From assembly GCA_016647705.1 (NCBI GenBank), contig CM028336.1, forward strand, positions 14,516,880-14,580,879: a stretch of DNA of 64,000 bases. Direction: 5' to 3'. A program made the translations under genes and the position numbers. Source of the stretch: Eucommia ulmoides. Lineage: Eukaryota; Streptophyta; Magnoliopsida; Garryales; Eucommiaceae. The notes under the pieces are model-generated. The model saw nothing but the letters and a program-made list of their open reading frames with translations. It had not been told where the DNA came from and did no database searches. Positions 24,557-36,722 of this stretch are shown one piece after another (the stretch's first letter is position 1; each line of letters opens with the position of its first letter).

Positions 24557-27500
24557 CTATAGAGCATCACCCCCAATGTTGTCATTTCCGTTAACCAAGA
24601 ACCCTTTCTTCTCTTCATCAGCCTCACATTTCTCTCTCATCTCCAGCACATTTAACTTCTTGGCCTTCAAGGCCTCACCCTCCCAATCAGTTCGGACCAA
24701 CACAACATACATAATCGAAACCGCACAAGCAGCTTGAGCTGACAGAAGCCCGAACCAAAGCCCACTAAACCCTACGTCGAGCCAGAAGGCCAACCCAACA
24801 GCCACAGGAGTGCCCACAAAATAAAACGAACCGAGATTGATACGGGCACCCACGGCGGGCCTAGCAGTCCCACGTAGGATGCCGCAGCCAGTTGTTTGAG
24901 GGCAGTTTCCAAGCTCACAGAGGCCCATGATTGGCATAACTGATGAAACCAAGGCCTTGAGCATTTCATCTTTAGTGAAGAGGGCACCCCACTTCTCCCT
25001 GAATATCACCGTCCATATGACATTGATGAGACCTATCAAGAATGCACAAGCCAATGCAACCATTGCTGCCAGCTTGGCCTTGTAGGGCTTACCTGCTCCA
25101 AGCTCATTTCCTACCTAAATACACAACACCAAGGGTATTTATTTGAATTCGCCATCACCAAGTCACGCAATAGTAATTAGGCAGTGTTTGGTAAACATTT
25201 TTGGTGTTTTTTTTCTTCTTTATTATTATTTTTTTTTTTTTGGGTATTTGTGTGTGTGTTGAGGTTCAGAGGAAAACAAAATGACCAATTCAAAAACATG
25301 TCAGAAACCTAAAGCAAGCTGCCGAAAAACTCTTAATCTCCCGTAAAAAAATTGGTTAGTTATAGCCAGAAGGGAGACTTGATATTTGTGTGAAATTGAA
25401 CACGTGCAAAAATTCAGGAAACAATTGACGAAAATAAAATATTAGGGTGCAAAGTGAAGCTTGATTCATAATTCGAGGGTGTAGAGTACAACATGATTCA
25501 TAGTTCACGGGAGCAAAGGGTATTTATTCAAAACGAAACAAAAACATAAAAAATCTATTAGATGCGAAAGTACGGAACAAAATTCCAAAATCTGTCAAAG
25601 AAAACAGTTTATTTTTGTTTTGTTGTTTTCTTGATATTAGAACAAAAAATACATGTAAAAACAATCACGGAACAAATCTTTCTCAAAAGGGGGGATGGGC
25701 ATCCCATAACTTTATGGGTTCAAATCATATCATGTATATGGTTGCACAATATAACTATACTTTCACAGAATGAATATGAAATAAAAAATAGTGCACAGTA
25801 CCATTAGCCCTATTCATCCACTAATCCATAAATATCATTATTTTATATAGGTTGAGCATCTCTCATCCTATTATTCATACATTTTAAAATGGCAAGGAGA
25901 TTACCAAAAAAAATAAAAAAATAAGTAACAAATAAAAAACCATATAGTATCTTTGGAAGCCTTACAAATTCGAATTGTGATTCTAAGATAAACCTTGAAA
26001 CCATATTACTTTTTCCAAAAAAATAAATAATAACTTTAAAAATACGTTATTAATCTGTTCGTCAAATGAAATTTAACATTCAAAAACCTCAACGCATTGT
26101 TTGGAGATACAAAATTGTTGGCATCTCTAAAAGGTGCACAAACAGGTACTACACACTTGTTGGTAATAATTACTGGAATTGATAATTATATACTTAATTA
26201 ATTAAGAAATTGAATAAATAAATCAGAATTAAACAATTTTATTTAAAGTTATATTTAAAGATTCATGCAAAACAGAAAATTCAAACTTACAATTACAAAA
26301 TCGAAAACTGAAGTAGATCGAAACTAAAGTTTGAGTCTATGCCTTTAAAGCATATTTGTGCCCCCATGGGATGCTGATGGTTGAATGAACCACGGTCTCC
26401 TAGTATACAACGATCTTGAGTTTCTAGTAGTAGTATTTGAAACCCAAAAACTCCAACAAACTAACAAATGCTTGAACTCTCGAGACTTAGAGACTCTCTG
26501 TGTAACGTTCCTTGATAGTGAAAGTGAATTGAATAAATTAAAACCGAAATCAAGCCCCTTATTTATAGAAGACTGTGAGATACCACTGGAAAGGATATAA
26601 CATTTAGGAAAGGGCTAGAGCTACTCGCATGAAAACGAACTACTCGAGAGGCCTTAGGCCTCAATTCAAGAAAAAGATGCACCAGTTCAGGCATGACACT
26701 GGTTTGAATGCGTGCAACCAGTGGTTTGGATTGACACTCTGTTTCGCTACTCATTGGTTTGGGTTGCACAGAACATTGTTTCAGATTACAGATAAGGATT
26801 CAACAAAGGAATTAAAATTTATTTAAACATTTAAATAAATTTTGTCCAAAAAGATAATACTTTGTTGGGCCAAGGCCAGGCCAGACCCAACCCGACTCCG
26901 CAATAGGTTGGATGGACAACGGCAACGACACGTGTGTGGTTGATTGGGAGCGCCCACAAAGCAAAAAAAAAATTGTATGCCCAAAGGATTTGTCCTTTAT
27001 CCCCAAATTTGAACATTATATACTGCTCAATTTTTTTTCCTTCAACCGATGTGAGATTTTATTCCATTCATATCTTCAACTTACCTAAAGTGAGTATTTA
27101 GAGAATTAAAACCTCATTCAAAACTTAATGATTTTTGTCATGTGAATATACTATTTTAATCTCTAATTCAAGAGTACCATATTTGAATGGGTCCCACACT
27201 AATTAATCATTAAATATGTGAAAATTCTATTAAAACCCCACATGAATAAGATTGTCTAGATAAACGTGCTTATGAAGAATTCAATATAGGAAGCAACTAC
27301 ATCGAGATAGGTAATTTTTTACCTTGAACTCTTTCTAGTAAAATACACAGATTTACTTGGCTATCCAATGAACCCTCATCTAGGTTATTATCCATCAAGA
27401 GTATATTATATACACTATTTGAATTTTTCCCACAATAGAATGCGCCACTTGAATTTTTCACTCATCATAGGAATTGGTAGACGTCTTGTTGGCATTTCAA

Positions 27501-30500
27501 TGATCACTTAGTCGGCAAAAATTAGGTTGTCCCTTCAAACCTAGATCGTGGGATCTCCAGTCAGCTAGGCTAGGCTTCTATCAAGGTGACTATTTAATTG
27601 TAGGCTTTAAGTCTATTCCCCTCAATGAGTAGTATGTGCTCAATCTAGTAAACCCTTTGGTTAGCGAATTTGCTATATTATCCTTTAACTTATGCAGTCA
27701 ATAGTGATAACTCTACGCCCTATTAATTACAGATTGGCTATCGTAGTATATGAAAATAGTTGGCACAAGTTTTGTCCACATTAGAATGTCTTCTAGAACC
27801 CGAATCTGGCGTGGCAAGACTTGGCTTGTTGCAGTAGAGCGTGTGTGCATGTGTATAGTTAATTGGAAGCACCCACAAAGCACAAAAAAAAAAAAAAAAA
27901 TATGCCCAAAGGGCTTGCCCTTTATCTCCAACTTGAAGTTTTATATATTGTTCAAGTTTATCCCTTGCAAACGGTGTGGGATTACATTCCATTCATTTCT
28001 ACAATCAACCTCAAGCGGGTAGTTTAAGAATTAAAAAAGTCATTCAGAACTTGATGACTTTCGACATATAAATATACTACATTAATCTCTAATACAAGAG
28101 TACCGTATTGGATCGTTAACCCCCGGCCAAATTAATTAACAAGTTAATCATTGAATATGGGGAAAAAAAATGGAAAGAAACACTTCCAATCTGGGTTGGT
28201 TAAATGGTTTTGTCACATAAATATTGAAGTGGAGTTTGTTAATAGAAAGAAGAAATGAACACTTGTCTTATGCTAAGATTTTGTCCAACCACATTAGATG
28301 TGTGATATGGTTGGGTGTGTATGCGCTACAAGTGGAAATGTGATGCAACCAAGTAACGGACACAAAAAAAGGCATATAGTCTTTCATGCGTAGTGGATGA
28401 AAACAAATTCAATAACCGAACGGCATTGGCCTCCTTTGAGCAACCCTATTAGCTACTTTTGGACAAATAACAAATAACAAATAACAAACAAAAATGAGAT
28501 TTGGATATTTATTATTAATTTGTACCGTACAACCATAGAAAATAACTAGTGGATGTTGTTGGGCAAAGCACTATTTTATTTAAAAAATAATTAATTGATT
28601 TAATTAATAAAAACTTAATTAATTGTAATTATATATTTAATCTATCAATTCAATTCATAAATTCTTATTATATAATCCTCTATTTAATGTTTGTATTTTA
28701 TTTTTATTTTTTATTTTTTGTCTTTAGTCCTAATTGAATTTAACTAGATGGATTCAACTACTATTTATTTGAAAGACAGAAAAAAATATGGATAAAACTG
28801 ATAAGTTAATCATTTAAGGATAAATTAATTATTTTTCCTTAAAATTTATTTAAGGGATATTTATACATATTAAAAATGAAATTGGAAAGAATAGTATAAC
28901 GAAATTGAAATATTAAACTGCAAAGTAAAACATAATTTATACTTTAAATGTGAAAAACGTAATTTAATCCTTCTTCAAACGCTTGGGGTTGTATACCTGG
29001 TACATAAAGGGACTAATTTATATTCAGTATTTATCATAATAATACCAATAATGACGGATTAATAAATCTACAATTTTAACTTTATATTATTATAATTTCC
29101 AAAAAAAAAAAATGACTTCCTAAAAAGTTTATATATAAATCAAGACGGAAAGACATTTTAACGATGCAAATTTAATTTGGAAGATGAATAGCTGAGATTA
29201 AATTTGTACAACCTCTCAACCTACTAATTTCAAACTTCTCTACATCATTCAATGACTTAGATGAAGAGATGAATTATTTGGGAAAAATTCTCCTTTAAAA
29301 TTTCACACTTCCATTTCCAAATAGTTGAATTTAATTATACTTCACATCCTTTAAGTTTCATATACGTACTTTATTAGCAAAGTGTTATTATTTGTTATTT
29401 TTTCACATTTATATATTTAAAAATCGATATATTGCCTTTAGGCAATAGGAATCCATAATAATAAAATAAACCAAAAAAGACAAAAAGATTGCTCAATTCT
29501 CAAGATAATACAAGTTCTTCTAAGCTCACCCTCATTGTGCCCAAAGCTTCTCCGACTTTAACAAATCAACCTTGAAGTTCCTTCTTCTACCGATGATCCT
29601 GTAGCAACCGACATTGAGCCAATTTCTTTGACCAACCTAGCACCATCTCTTCAATCTACTCAAGTAACTCACCCTCCTTCATATCTAAGTGACTATCATT
29701 GTTTCTCTACCATTGTTAATCTGCATGAGCCTAACTCCTATCGGGAGGCTAGTACTAATTCTCTTTGGCAAAAAGCAATGAGAGAAACTCTATGTCTGAC
29801 CAAAACACACAAATGAGATCATGTTGATTTACCTTCAGGAAAAACTCCTATCAGTTATAAGTGGATTTATGAGATCAAAACTAATTATCATGGTTCTCTA
29901 GATCGGTACAGGGCTCGTTTGGTTGCTAAATGTTTCACACAGAAATATGACATTGGTTATAAGGTAACATTTGCTTATGTTGCTCGACTTACTTCTGTTC
30001 AGACCTCTTACTAAATAGAGGTCAACAATGCATTCTTTAATGTGGATTTACTTGAAGAAGTCTACATGCATCCTCCCCTGGGCCCAAATTCACCACCGCA
30101 CAAAGTTTGTATACTTCGTCGGGCATTATAGGACATCAGGCAAGCTTTGCATGCCTGGTTTGTAAATTTAGCACTACCATCCTTCAATTTCTTCTCTTTT
30201 TATTCATCGGACGACCAAGGGCATCATACTTCTCCTATTGTATGTTGATCATATGATTATCATTGATGATGATCTTGATGGCTTCTTGGAGAAGTCTACA
30301 TGCATCCTCCCCTGGGCCTAAATTCACCACCGCACAAAGTCTGTATACTTCGTCGGGCATTATAGGACATCAGGCAAGCTTTGCATGCCTGGTTTGTAAA
30401 TTTAGCACTACCATCCTTCAATTTCTTCTCTTTTTATTCATCGAATGACCAAGGGCATCATACTTCTCCTATTGTATGTTGATCATATGATTATCATCGA

Positions 30501-33500
30501 TGATAATCTTGATGGCTTCTTGGAGAAGTCTACATGCATCCTCCCCTGGGCCTAAATTCACCACCGCACAAAATCTGTATACTTCGTCGGGCACTATAGG
30601 ACATCAGGCAAGCTTTGCATGCCTGGTTTGTAAATTTAGCACTACCATCCTTCAATTTCTTCTCTTTTTATTCATCGGATGACCAAGTGCATCATACTTC
30701 TCCTATTGTATGTTGATCATATGATTATCATCGATGATGATCTTCATGGCTTCTTGGACCTATCGCCTATTTTCTTGGTCTTGAAGTCTCCTCTAGATTG
30801 GATGGTTACTTTCCATCTCACGCCAAATATGTTTCAGATCTCATTTCTAAGGCTGGTCTGTCTTGACCAAACGACTACAAATAGCCCTCTTGAACCTAAT
30901 ATCTACTTACACCATTACATAGTGCCCCTCTTCCTGATATTACGATTTATCGACAACTTGTTAGGAGCTTGGTATATCTTACAGTTACACATCTAGATAT
31001 TGCTTATGCAGTTCATCAAGTCAATCAGTATTTATTCGCTCCTCAAACCACACATTCCTTTGATGTGCTTCACATCCTTTGATATGTTAAGGGAACATTG
31101 ATTCACGATATTCATTTTTCCTCACACTCTACCCCTACTTTACATGTTTACTCTGACGTGGATTGAGCTGGTGATCCTACTAATAGATGGTTTATTGCTA
31201 AATATTGTTTGTTTCAAGAGGGGTCACTTATATTTTGGCATAATCAAAAAACAAACAGTTAGTTGCCCAATCCAGTACAAAAGTTGAATGTCGATACTTG
31301 GCTAATGAGACTCAAGAATCGTTATGGTTTCGTTGGTTACTAGTTGATATGGGGATTTTATCTACATCAATTGTTCTTTATTGTGACAGTCAAAGTGCTA
31401 TTTAAATTGCTCACAATGATATCTTTTATGATCCTACCAAACGCATCAGGTCTGATTGTCACTTCATTTGTCATCACCTTATTCAAAACACTGTTTGTCT
31501 TCACTCAGTTAGTTTCTCAGAGAAAACTGCAAAATTGTCTCCAAAGCTCTCCCAAGCATACGTTACGTGTTTTAATTTCAAAACTCAAGTTATTATCTAC
31601 TCTACCATCTTACGTTTGAGGGGATGCTATATATAGACCTTCTAGAATATTTTATAAGATATTATATCACGATCTTCTAGAATATTCTGGTGCATCACTA
31701 TGTAAACCCTAAGCCTATATACACATTTGCATACAGTTTTGGTCTAGAAAATAGTTTATATACTTCTCCATCATCTTGTTTCATTCTCTATATTTGAATA
31801 TTAATACATATTCTCTTTATTTTAAGCCCATCCGGGACCTGTTGGCTATTGTGTCATTTTAAAATAATAATAATAAATAATTGGACGAACTTTTACTATT
31901 TCGACACATTGTAGCCCTGTCTATGTCTGGCAATGGAGAATAAAAAATATTGAGAAGGGGCTAAAATTTTAAGATGTTCACTAGATTTTTATATAAATTT
32001 TGGGGGTTTTTGTTAAAATTTAAGGGTTTTAATTGATTTTTTTTTTTAATTATTAAAAATTATTAAGCGTAAAAGTGAAATTTGTCAAAAGTTGGTTTGG
32101 AGGTGGGGAGGCTTAAATCACTGACGCCCCACGTAGCTCCTATGTTGATGTCCGACATGTTTTCGTTGCGTTGTGTGTTCATATTTTGTATGTGACGCTT
32201 CCTTTTTCTTTTTTTTTCATCCCCCATCATATCCATTCCGCCAAACTCAATTTCAATTTTTAAAATGTCCCCAATTAAGAAATTGTGTTAAATCTGTAAC
32301 ACATATTTGATGTAAGAATTTGTGAGCTCCGATGGCGGCCCAACCCGTATCTGATGAACCCCAACTTAGTCCCCCCGATATGAGCGAGTTAGTGCAATTT
32401 TGATTGGTTTACGAGCTTGTGGTGGTAAAAAAATTCAAAACTCATCCCAAATCTGGAGCGATAAAAGAGTTATACATATCCAACACATCCCGTCCTTATT
32501 TTCCAACATGGTAAGTGATATATTTTTTATTTATTTTTTTATCTATTTTTTTATTTATATAAAATTTGATAAATGCTAACATAAAACTGCATTTTCTTTT
32601 TATTTAGCAGGAAGCTTAACGCATTGCTTGATTGCTACTATTGTTTAAGACGATGACGTACTCTTTTTTTTGACAAATTTTACGTGATGACAAATGTAAG
32701 GAAATTTAGACTAACATTATGTCAATGTTTTTGTGTTTATCTGTCGGTGTTTCACTACTATTGTTGTTCTCTTTTTTTTTTTTTTTTTGGCTATTTTGGT
32801 GATGTTTGTCTACCAGTTGTTTCTGCCAATTTTGGTGATGTTGTTCTATTGCTATTTTCTTGGTGGTTGCTTCAATTTTGTTCAGAACTTTATGTTGTTT
32901 TGCTGGTACTGTTTCATCCAAAAGGAAGTGTGTTTATAGATGCTGCTACATGTGTTCTCTTAGGAGTCTTTAATTGTTTCTGTATTTTTTTTATACTAAA
33001 TTTTAATAGCGTTGTGGTTTCTTCTCTATATTGTTTTTGACAATGTTGGAGGAAAGGAATTGCAGTTTTTAGTTTTGGGTGGTTAGAGAGCAAAATGGAA
33101 GTTCAGTTGATTTTTGTATTGGCTAGTAAAGATTGTTACATATCATTTTTGTTGTGGATTGTGATTTTTATTTTTCCAAATGTATGGTGGCGGCGAGGTG
33201 GTGGTAGTTAGGGGTGATTGTGGCTGCAGCAATAGTTTTGTGGAAGTGAATAAGAATCAACATTTTTTTTTTTTCTTAGATTATTAAGGAATTTAGGAAA
33301 TAGTCTAAAATTATTCCTAAAATTTTGAGAAACAAAAATGTATTTACAAAATGTGTTTCTATTAATTAATCCCAAAATTTTAAGAACGAGAATAGAAATT
33401 AGGGGCAAAAAACACTAACCGATCCGGGTCACCAGTAGGGGTGGGGATGGTTGCTTGTTAGGGTATTGGGGCATGATCGGACGGTGGAAAATTAGGCGGC

Positions 33501-35053
33501 GGATTCGGGTAATGTAAAACCCTGTGCATCCACCCCATTGCCATCCTACCTCCAGTTTTATTGCTTCTCAGCCCCAATTTAAAAAAATAAATAAAAAAAC
33601 AAAAAAACCCAAAACAAACATTCCTTATCCACTTTTTACATCTCTCACACTTGGACCACACGTATTTGGTACCAAATGAATAACTGACACAATGGTTAAA
33701 AAAGGCAGGAACGCCCCAAAAATAGAAAACTCATTAAAAATTTAGGTGAATTAAAAAAACACGCACACGACAATTTAGGTTCAAATTTTTAAAAATATTA
33801 TAAATTGGAAGAGTTTTTTTTTTATTTTTTAATTGGCAATTAAACTAGACTTTTTTTTTTTTTTTTTTTTTACCTACGAAAACTAAGCTTTCAATTATAT
33901 CCATAGCTTTATATTTGTTTTAAAAATAATTATTTTAAAAACGAAAAATGCAGCAATTCCTCATGCACGAATTAAACGCAAATATAAAAATATTATAATG
34001 TGCATTAAATGGGTAATTAGAGAGAGAGAGAGTTACCCGGGCAGAGACGCAGCCAGCCAAAGCCATGGGGACAGTATACATGAGACTAGTTGTCTGAATG
34101 AGTATTCCGGTGGCCGCCACCGCCAGGCGGGGATTGGCCAAGTACCCGGCCATCACCGTCACGATCTCGTACCACCACCACTCCAAACATATCCCAATAC
34201 AACTCGGAACCGCCAGTCTCATCAGTGGCCCCACCCCACCACACACCTTCCCAATCCCCGCCGTCCATCTCCCCTCCCACTTTCCCCAGCCGTACACGTA
34301 CCCCCCCATCAACACCACCATGTGCAGGTTCGTCAGCACCGAAGCCACTGCCACGCCTTGGACCCCCATCCCCATCACCCCTACCAACACATAGTTTAGT
34401 GGTACGTGGAAAAGCACCGCAACAAAAGTGCACCACATCTGGGGCTTCGTTACCCCCTGTGACCGTAGATAAACCCTCAGGGGTTGTAGAAAACAGTTTG
34501 TCAGTAGATCCGGGAGGGAATAGATACAGTACGTCGCGGCCATTGATGTGATCTCCCTGTCTTGACCCATCATCACCATGATTGGTCCGAGGTTGACCCA
34601 GAGAAGGCTGATGGGTACGATTGCGAGTAATAGTATCAAGATCATACGGTGGAGAGATAGTGAGAGTAGGTCCCAGTTTTTGTTACCGTAGGCTTGGCTA
34701 CAGACTGGCTCCAGGCCGGAGGCTAGGCCGACGAGAACAGAGTAGCCAGTGATGTTTGTGAAGCCTATGGAGAGGGCTCCGCCGGCGAGCTCCAGGCTAC
34801 CGAGCCGGCCCAAAAAGAGAACCGAGACCACGGCTCGGACGTAGACCAAGCAGTTCATTGCAGTTATCGGCAAAGCCATGGACCATAGCTCCTTAAGCTC
34901 TTCCACCACCTGGGTTGATGTAAATAATATGATTTAGAAGATTTTAGAAATAAATAAATAGATAAAATGCTTTGTGGATTGATTTGGAGAAATTACCTGG
35001 CAGGGAGAGGGGAGTTTGTGGGACAAAAAGTCAGGGTCTTTATAATCTGCCAT
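24557..35053 (-). CDS. MATE (DTX-type) efflux transporter, three coding exons
   Basis: Exons, minus strand: 35053-34997 (19 codons), 34909-34037 (291), 25114-24557 (185 plus stop TAG). All junctions are GT-AG and in frame; the protein is 495 residues, normal for plant MATEs. MATE proteins are membrane antiporters that export metabolites or hormones against H+ or Na+. Visible signs are about twelve hydrophobic segments, [15 protein letters not shown] (80-94), LEWWWYEI (261-268), the exon junction in [16 protein letters not shown] (305-320) and [16 protein letters not shown] (381-396). The WWWYE motif is typical of the plant clade that includes Arabidopsis DTX47-DTX56. Members act at the plasma membrane or endosomes; the substrate cannot be read here. 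The start is the first ATG before the conserved FLSHKLP segment; the frame stays open upstream but is Phe-rich and UTR-like. It looks intact and is the only likely host gene in the window. Confidence 0.93.
26120..28150 (-). mobile_element. Copia-type LTR remnant with two related arms
   Basis: Two related direct segments, about 26830-27230 and 27760-28150, share a core around CCCACAAAGCA, a poly(A) tract and GCCCAAAGG, then TTCCATTCAT and CAAGAGTACC. A minus-strand TATA-like box (TTCTATAAATAAGG, about 26560) lies further left, as in an LTR read on the minus strand. The spacer (27240-27720) resembles part of a Copia interior. It is heavily broken and the family is uncertain. Confidence 0.45.
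29500..31850 (+). mobile_element. Copia (Ale/Retrofit-like) pol remnant with 3' LTR
   Basis: Plus-strand frames show the Copia reverse-transcriptase start (EPNSYREAS, then WQKAMRETL near 29735-29800), a YVDHM box within [14 protein letters not shown] (about 30700), and an RNase H-like end. A polypurine tract (TTGAGGGGATG, 31616) leads into a short LTR-like segment with TTCTAGAATATT repeats and a TATA box (31628-31850). The 5' LTR, gag and most of integrase are not seen. It is broken, with several breaks, and sits inside the MATE intron in antisense orientation to the gene. Confidence 0.75.
30055..30756 (+). repeat. 234-bp tandem triplication
   Basis: Three head-to-tail copies start at about 30055, 30289 and 30523 with an exact period of 234 bp (TCTACATGCATCCTCCCCTG at 30061, 30295 and 30529). 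The copies differ at only a few positions, so the amplification is much younger than the Copia remnant it lies in. The period is 78 codons. Confidence 0.9.
34910..34996 (-). other. Small intron (87 bp) of the MATE gene
   Basis: Donor GCCAG/GTAATTTC at 34996 and acceptor CAACCCAG/GTGGTG at 34910, phase 0. It is T/A-rich, as usual for plant introns. It separates the short N-terminal exon from the main exon. Confidence 0.85.
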
Positions 35054-35499
35054 TGCTGATCTTGAGAAGGATGTTAAAATGGCATGTGGCCTCTGCAAAA
35101 AAATGGGAAAAAAAAAAAGAAAATAAAAATAAAATAAAAAGGGGAAAAAAACAGCCATCGAAACAATGAACAAATTTAAAATGAAAAACTTTCAAATAAG
35201 TGAAAACATGAAACCCATATTTTGGAATTTAAATTTCAATGGGTCTAGTGACTGCAGCCAAGAACCCACCTTTTCGTTTTTCTCTCAAAAATCACAGTGA
35301 AAGAGACCCGGGATTTTTGTTTTTTTTTTTTTTCAATGGGGGGTGGGGGGATCAGCTATTCAATACGGTTAGAAGGGGGTAGTTTGAAACTTAAAAATGA
35401 TGGCTAGTTGTATCAGTCCGTAAACCAGAGAAAGGGCGTACGAATTGCTTTATGTCTACTACCCTGTTGTCTAGGCTTGTAGTTTCGATATACGAGGAA

Positions 35500-35506
35500 A
35501 TTTATA
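35500..35506 (-). promoter_or_regulatory. Candidate TATA box of the MATE gene
   Basis: On the minus strand CCCCCCTATAAATTTCC lies about 450 bp upstream of the chosen start codon, which would give a 5' leader of about 420 nt. Other AT-rich sites (for example near 35695) are possible. No experimental support. Confidence 0.3.
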
Positions 35507-35992
35507 GGGGGGTAGGGGGCAGAAATAGAGACGAAAAATGGAAGAGTTTTGCTAATGGCGGCGAACCCGGCCGCAGAGGAAAGTAGAGAGGGCAGATGTG
35601 AAAAAAGGAAAGGCTTTTAAAGAGACTTGAGAAAACGACCTTTTAGAGAGAGACGCGGGTTTACCTCTGTAGTCTGTACTAATGCCTTTTGCAGTTATAT
35701 TATATCCCACAGACTGAGAGATGAAAACGGTGAAAAGGAAATGGGGAGGATAAGAGCAATATGGGGAGTCGCTTGGGGAAGGAGAAAGGGCCCGGAGGAG
35801 GAAATGGTTTCGAGTTTCATCCTTGATGAAATTGACAGTTTTTAATGCTGCTCCGGCGTGGTGAAAAAGAAGAATTTTGACTTCTCGATTCTCAATCTCA
35901 TGTCAAAGCAGTCTCTATATTCTTAAATTTTAATTAAAATAAAATAAAAATTAATTAAAATTTGATTTTCAAAAATATATGAAAAAAATTTA
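35507..35992. other. Upstream region of the MATE gene
   Basis: The part from about 35510 to 35850 has a more balanced base composition than its surroundings and no recognisable protein. It fits a promoter-proximal region. Short plus-strand frames here have no family signature. Confidence 0.4.
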
Positions 35993-36355
35993 GGGACAAT
36001 GGATAGGAGGTAATGTATTTAAGCTCTAATTGGTCAAAAGTCCTACATGTGGAAAATTTTTTTAATTTAGTCATATCTCTTTTAAAAACGCAGAAACCTT
36101 ACTCATGTGATAATCACTCGTTAGTTACATGGAACTATTTTCTGTGTAATATCACTATATTAGTTATAGGTAACTATTTTTTTATTTTTTTTTTCAATTA
36201 CATATTTCAATAATATGTAATTTTTTAGTTACATGTCTCTGATATATAACTAAAAAGTTTAATATTTTTCAGTTACATGTTTTAATAATATATAATTTTT
36301 TAGTTATATGTCTCTGATATGTAACTAAAAAGTTTGATATTTTTTCAGTAACGTC

Positions 36356-36424
<69 letters not shown>

Positions 36425-36722
36425 TGTAACATGTAACTAATATTATATAAACACATATAATTAAAAATTCTCAAATATATGTAAAAAGTAACAATTATGA
36501 AATTATAACTAATATTAGTTACATGTAACAGAATTCACTATAAAAAATAGAATGTACTCACTAAAAGACTCTCTACAATCCCTACAATATCCTTACAATT
36601 CCTGCAATGTGGGACTAAAACACAAGTAAAATCTAATTTAAAGGATTAAATCAAAACTTAATAACACAAAAGGATTTTTCACCAATTAGACTTAAAAAAA
36701 TGGATTTTTCATCAATTTTCCC
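35993..36722. mobile_element. MITE-like palindromic element, possibly MULE-derived
   Basis: The outer ends are inverted: left GGGACAATGGAT then CTCTAATTGGTCAAAAGTCC, and right, reversed, GGGAAAATTGAT then TCTAATTGGTGAAAAATCC. The flanks AAAAATTTA (35984-35992) and AAAAAATTA (36723-36731) match at 8 of 9 positions, but they are A-rich and weak as evidence. Inside are hairpin-forming 75-bp direct repeats and an (AT)n tract (36358-36420). No coding region. Confidence 0.45.
36198..36348. repeat. Two 75-bp direct repeats with a 10-bp stem
   Basis: Units start at 36198 and 36273. Unit 1 contains the perfect inverted pair TTTTTAGTTA and TAACTAAAAA around a 13-nt loop. Unit 2 has the same hairpin with one change in the stem. 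Confidence 0.8.

Larger units (their letters stand above)
25115..34036 (-). other. Large intron (8.9 kb) of the MATE gene
   Basis: Donor CCCGG/GTAACT at 34036 and acceptor TATTTAG/GTAGGA at 25115, phase 0, between residues 310 and 311. It holds Copia-type remnants at about 26120-28150 and 29500-31850. Otherwise it is AT-rich: 25200-26100 and 28150-29500 show nothing assignable, and 31860-34036 holds T-runs, a GC-richer patch at 32320-32510 and no clear gene. Confidence 0.85.

Noticed and set aside
32320-33040. Possible small gene inside the MATE intron (frame from about 32684, and a segment starting [20 protein letters not shown] near 32332)
   Set aside because: The first frame is Phe/Cys/Val-rich over a poly(T) tract. 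The second is short and has no recognisable partner exon. No support beyond an open frame.
34086-34551. Open frames antisense to or shifted against the MATE exon
   Set aside because: The GC-rich MATE exon leaves several frames open. Only the minus-strand frame carries the MATE motifs and consistent splice sites.
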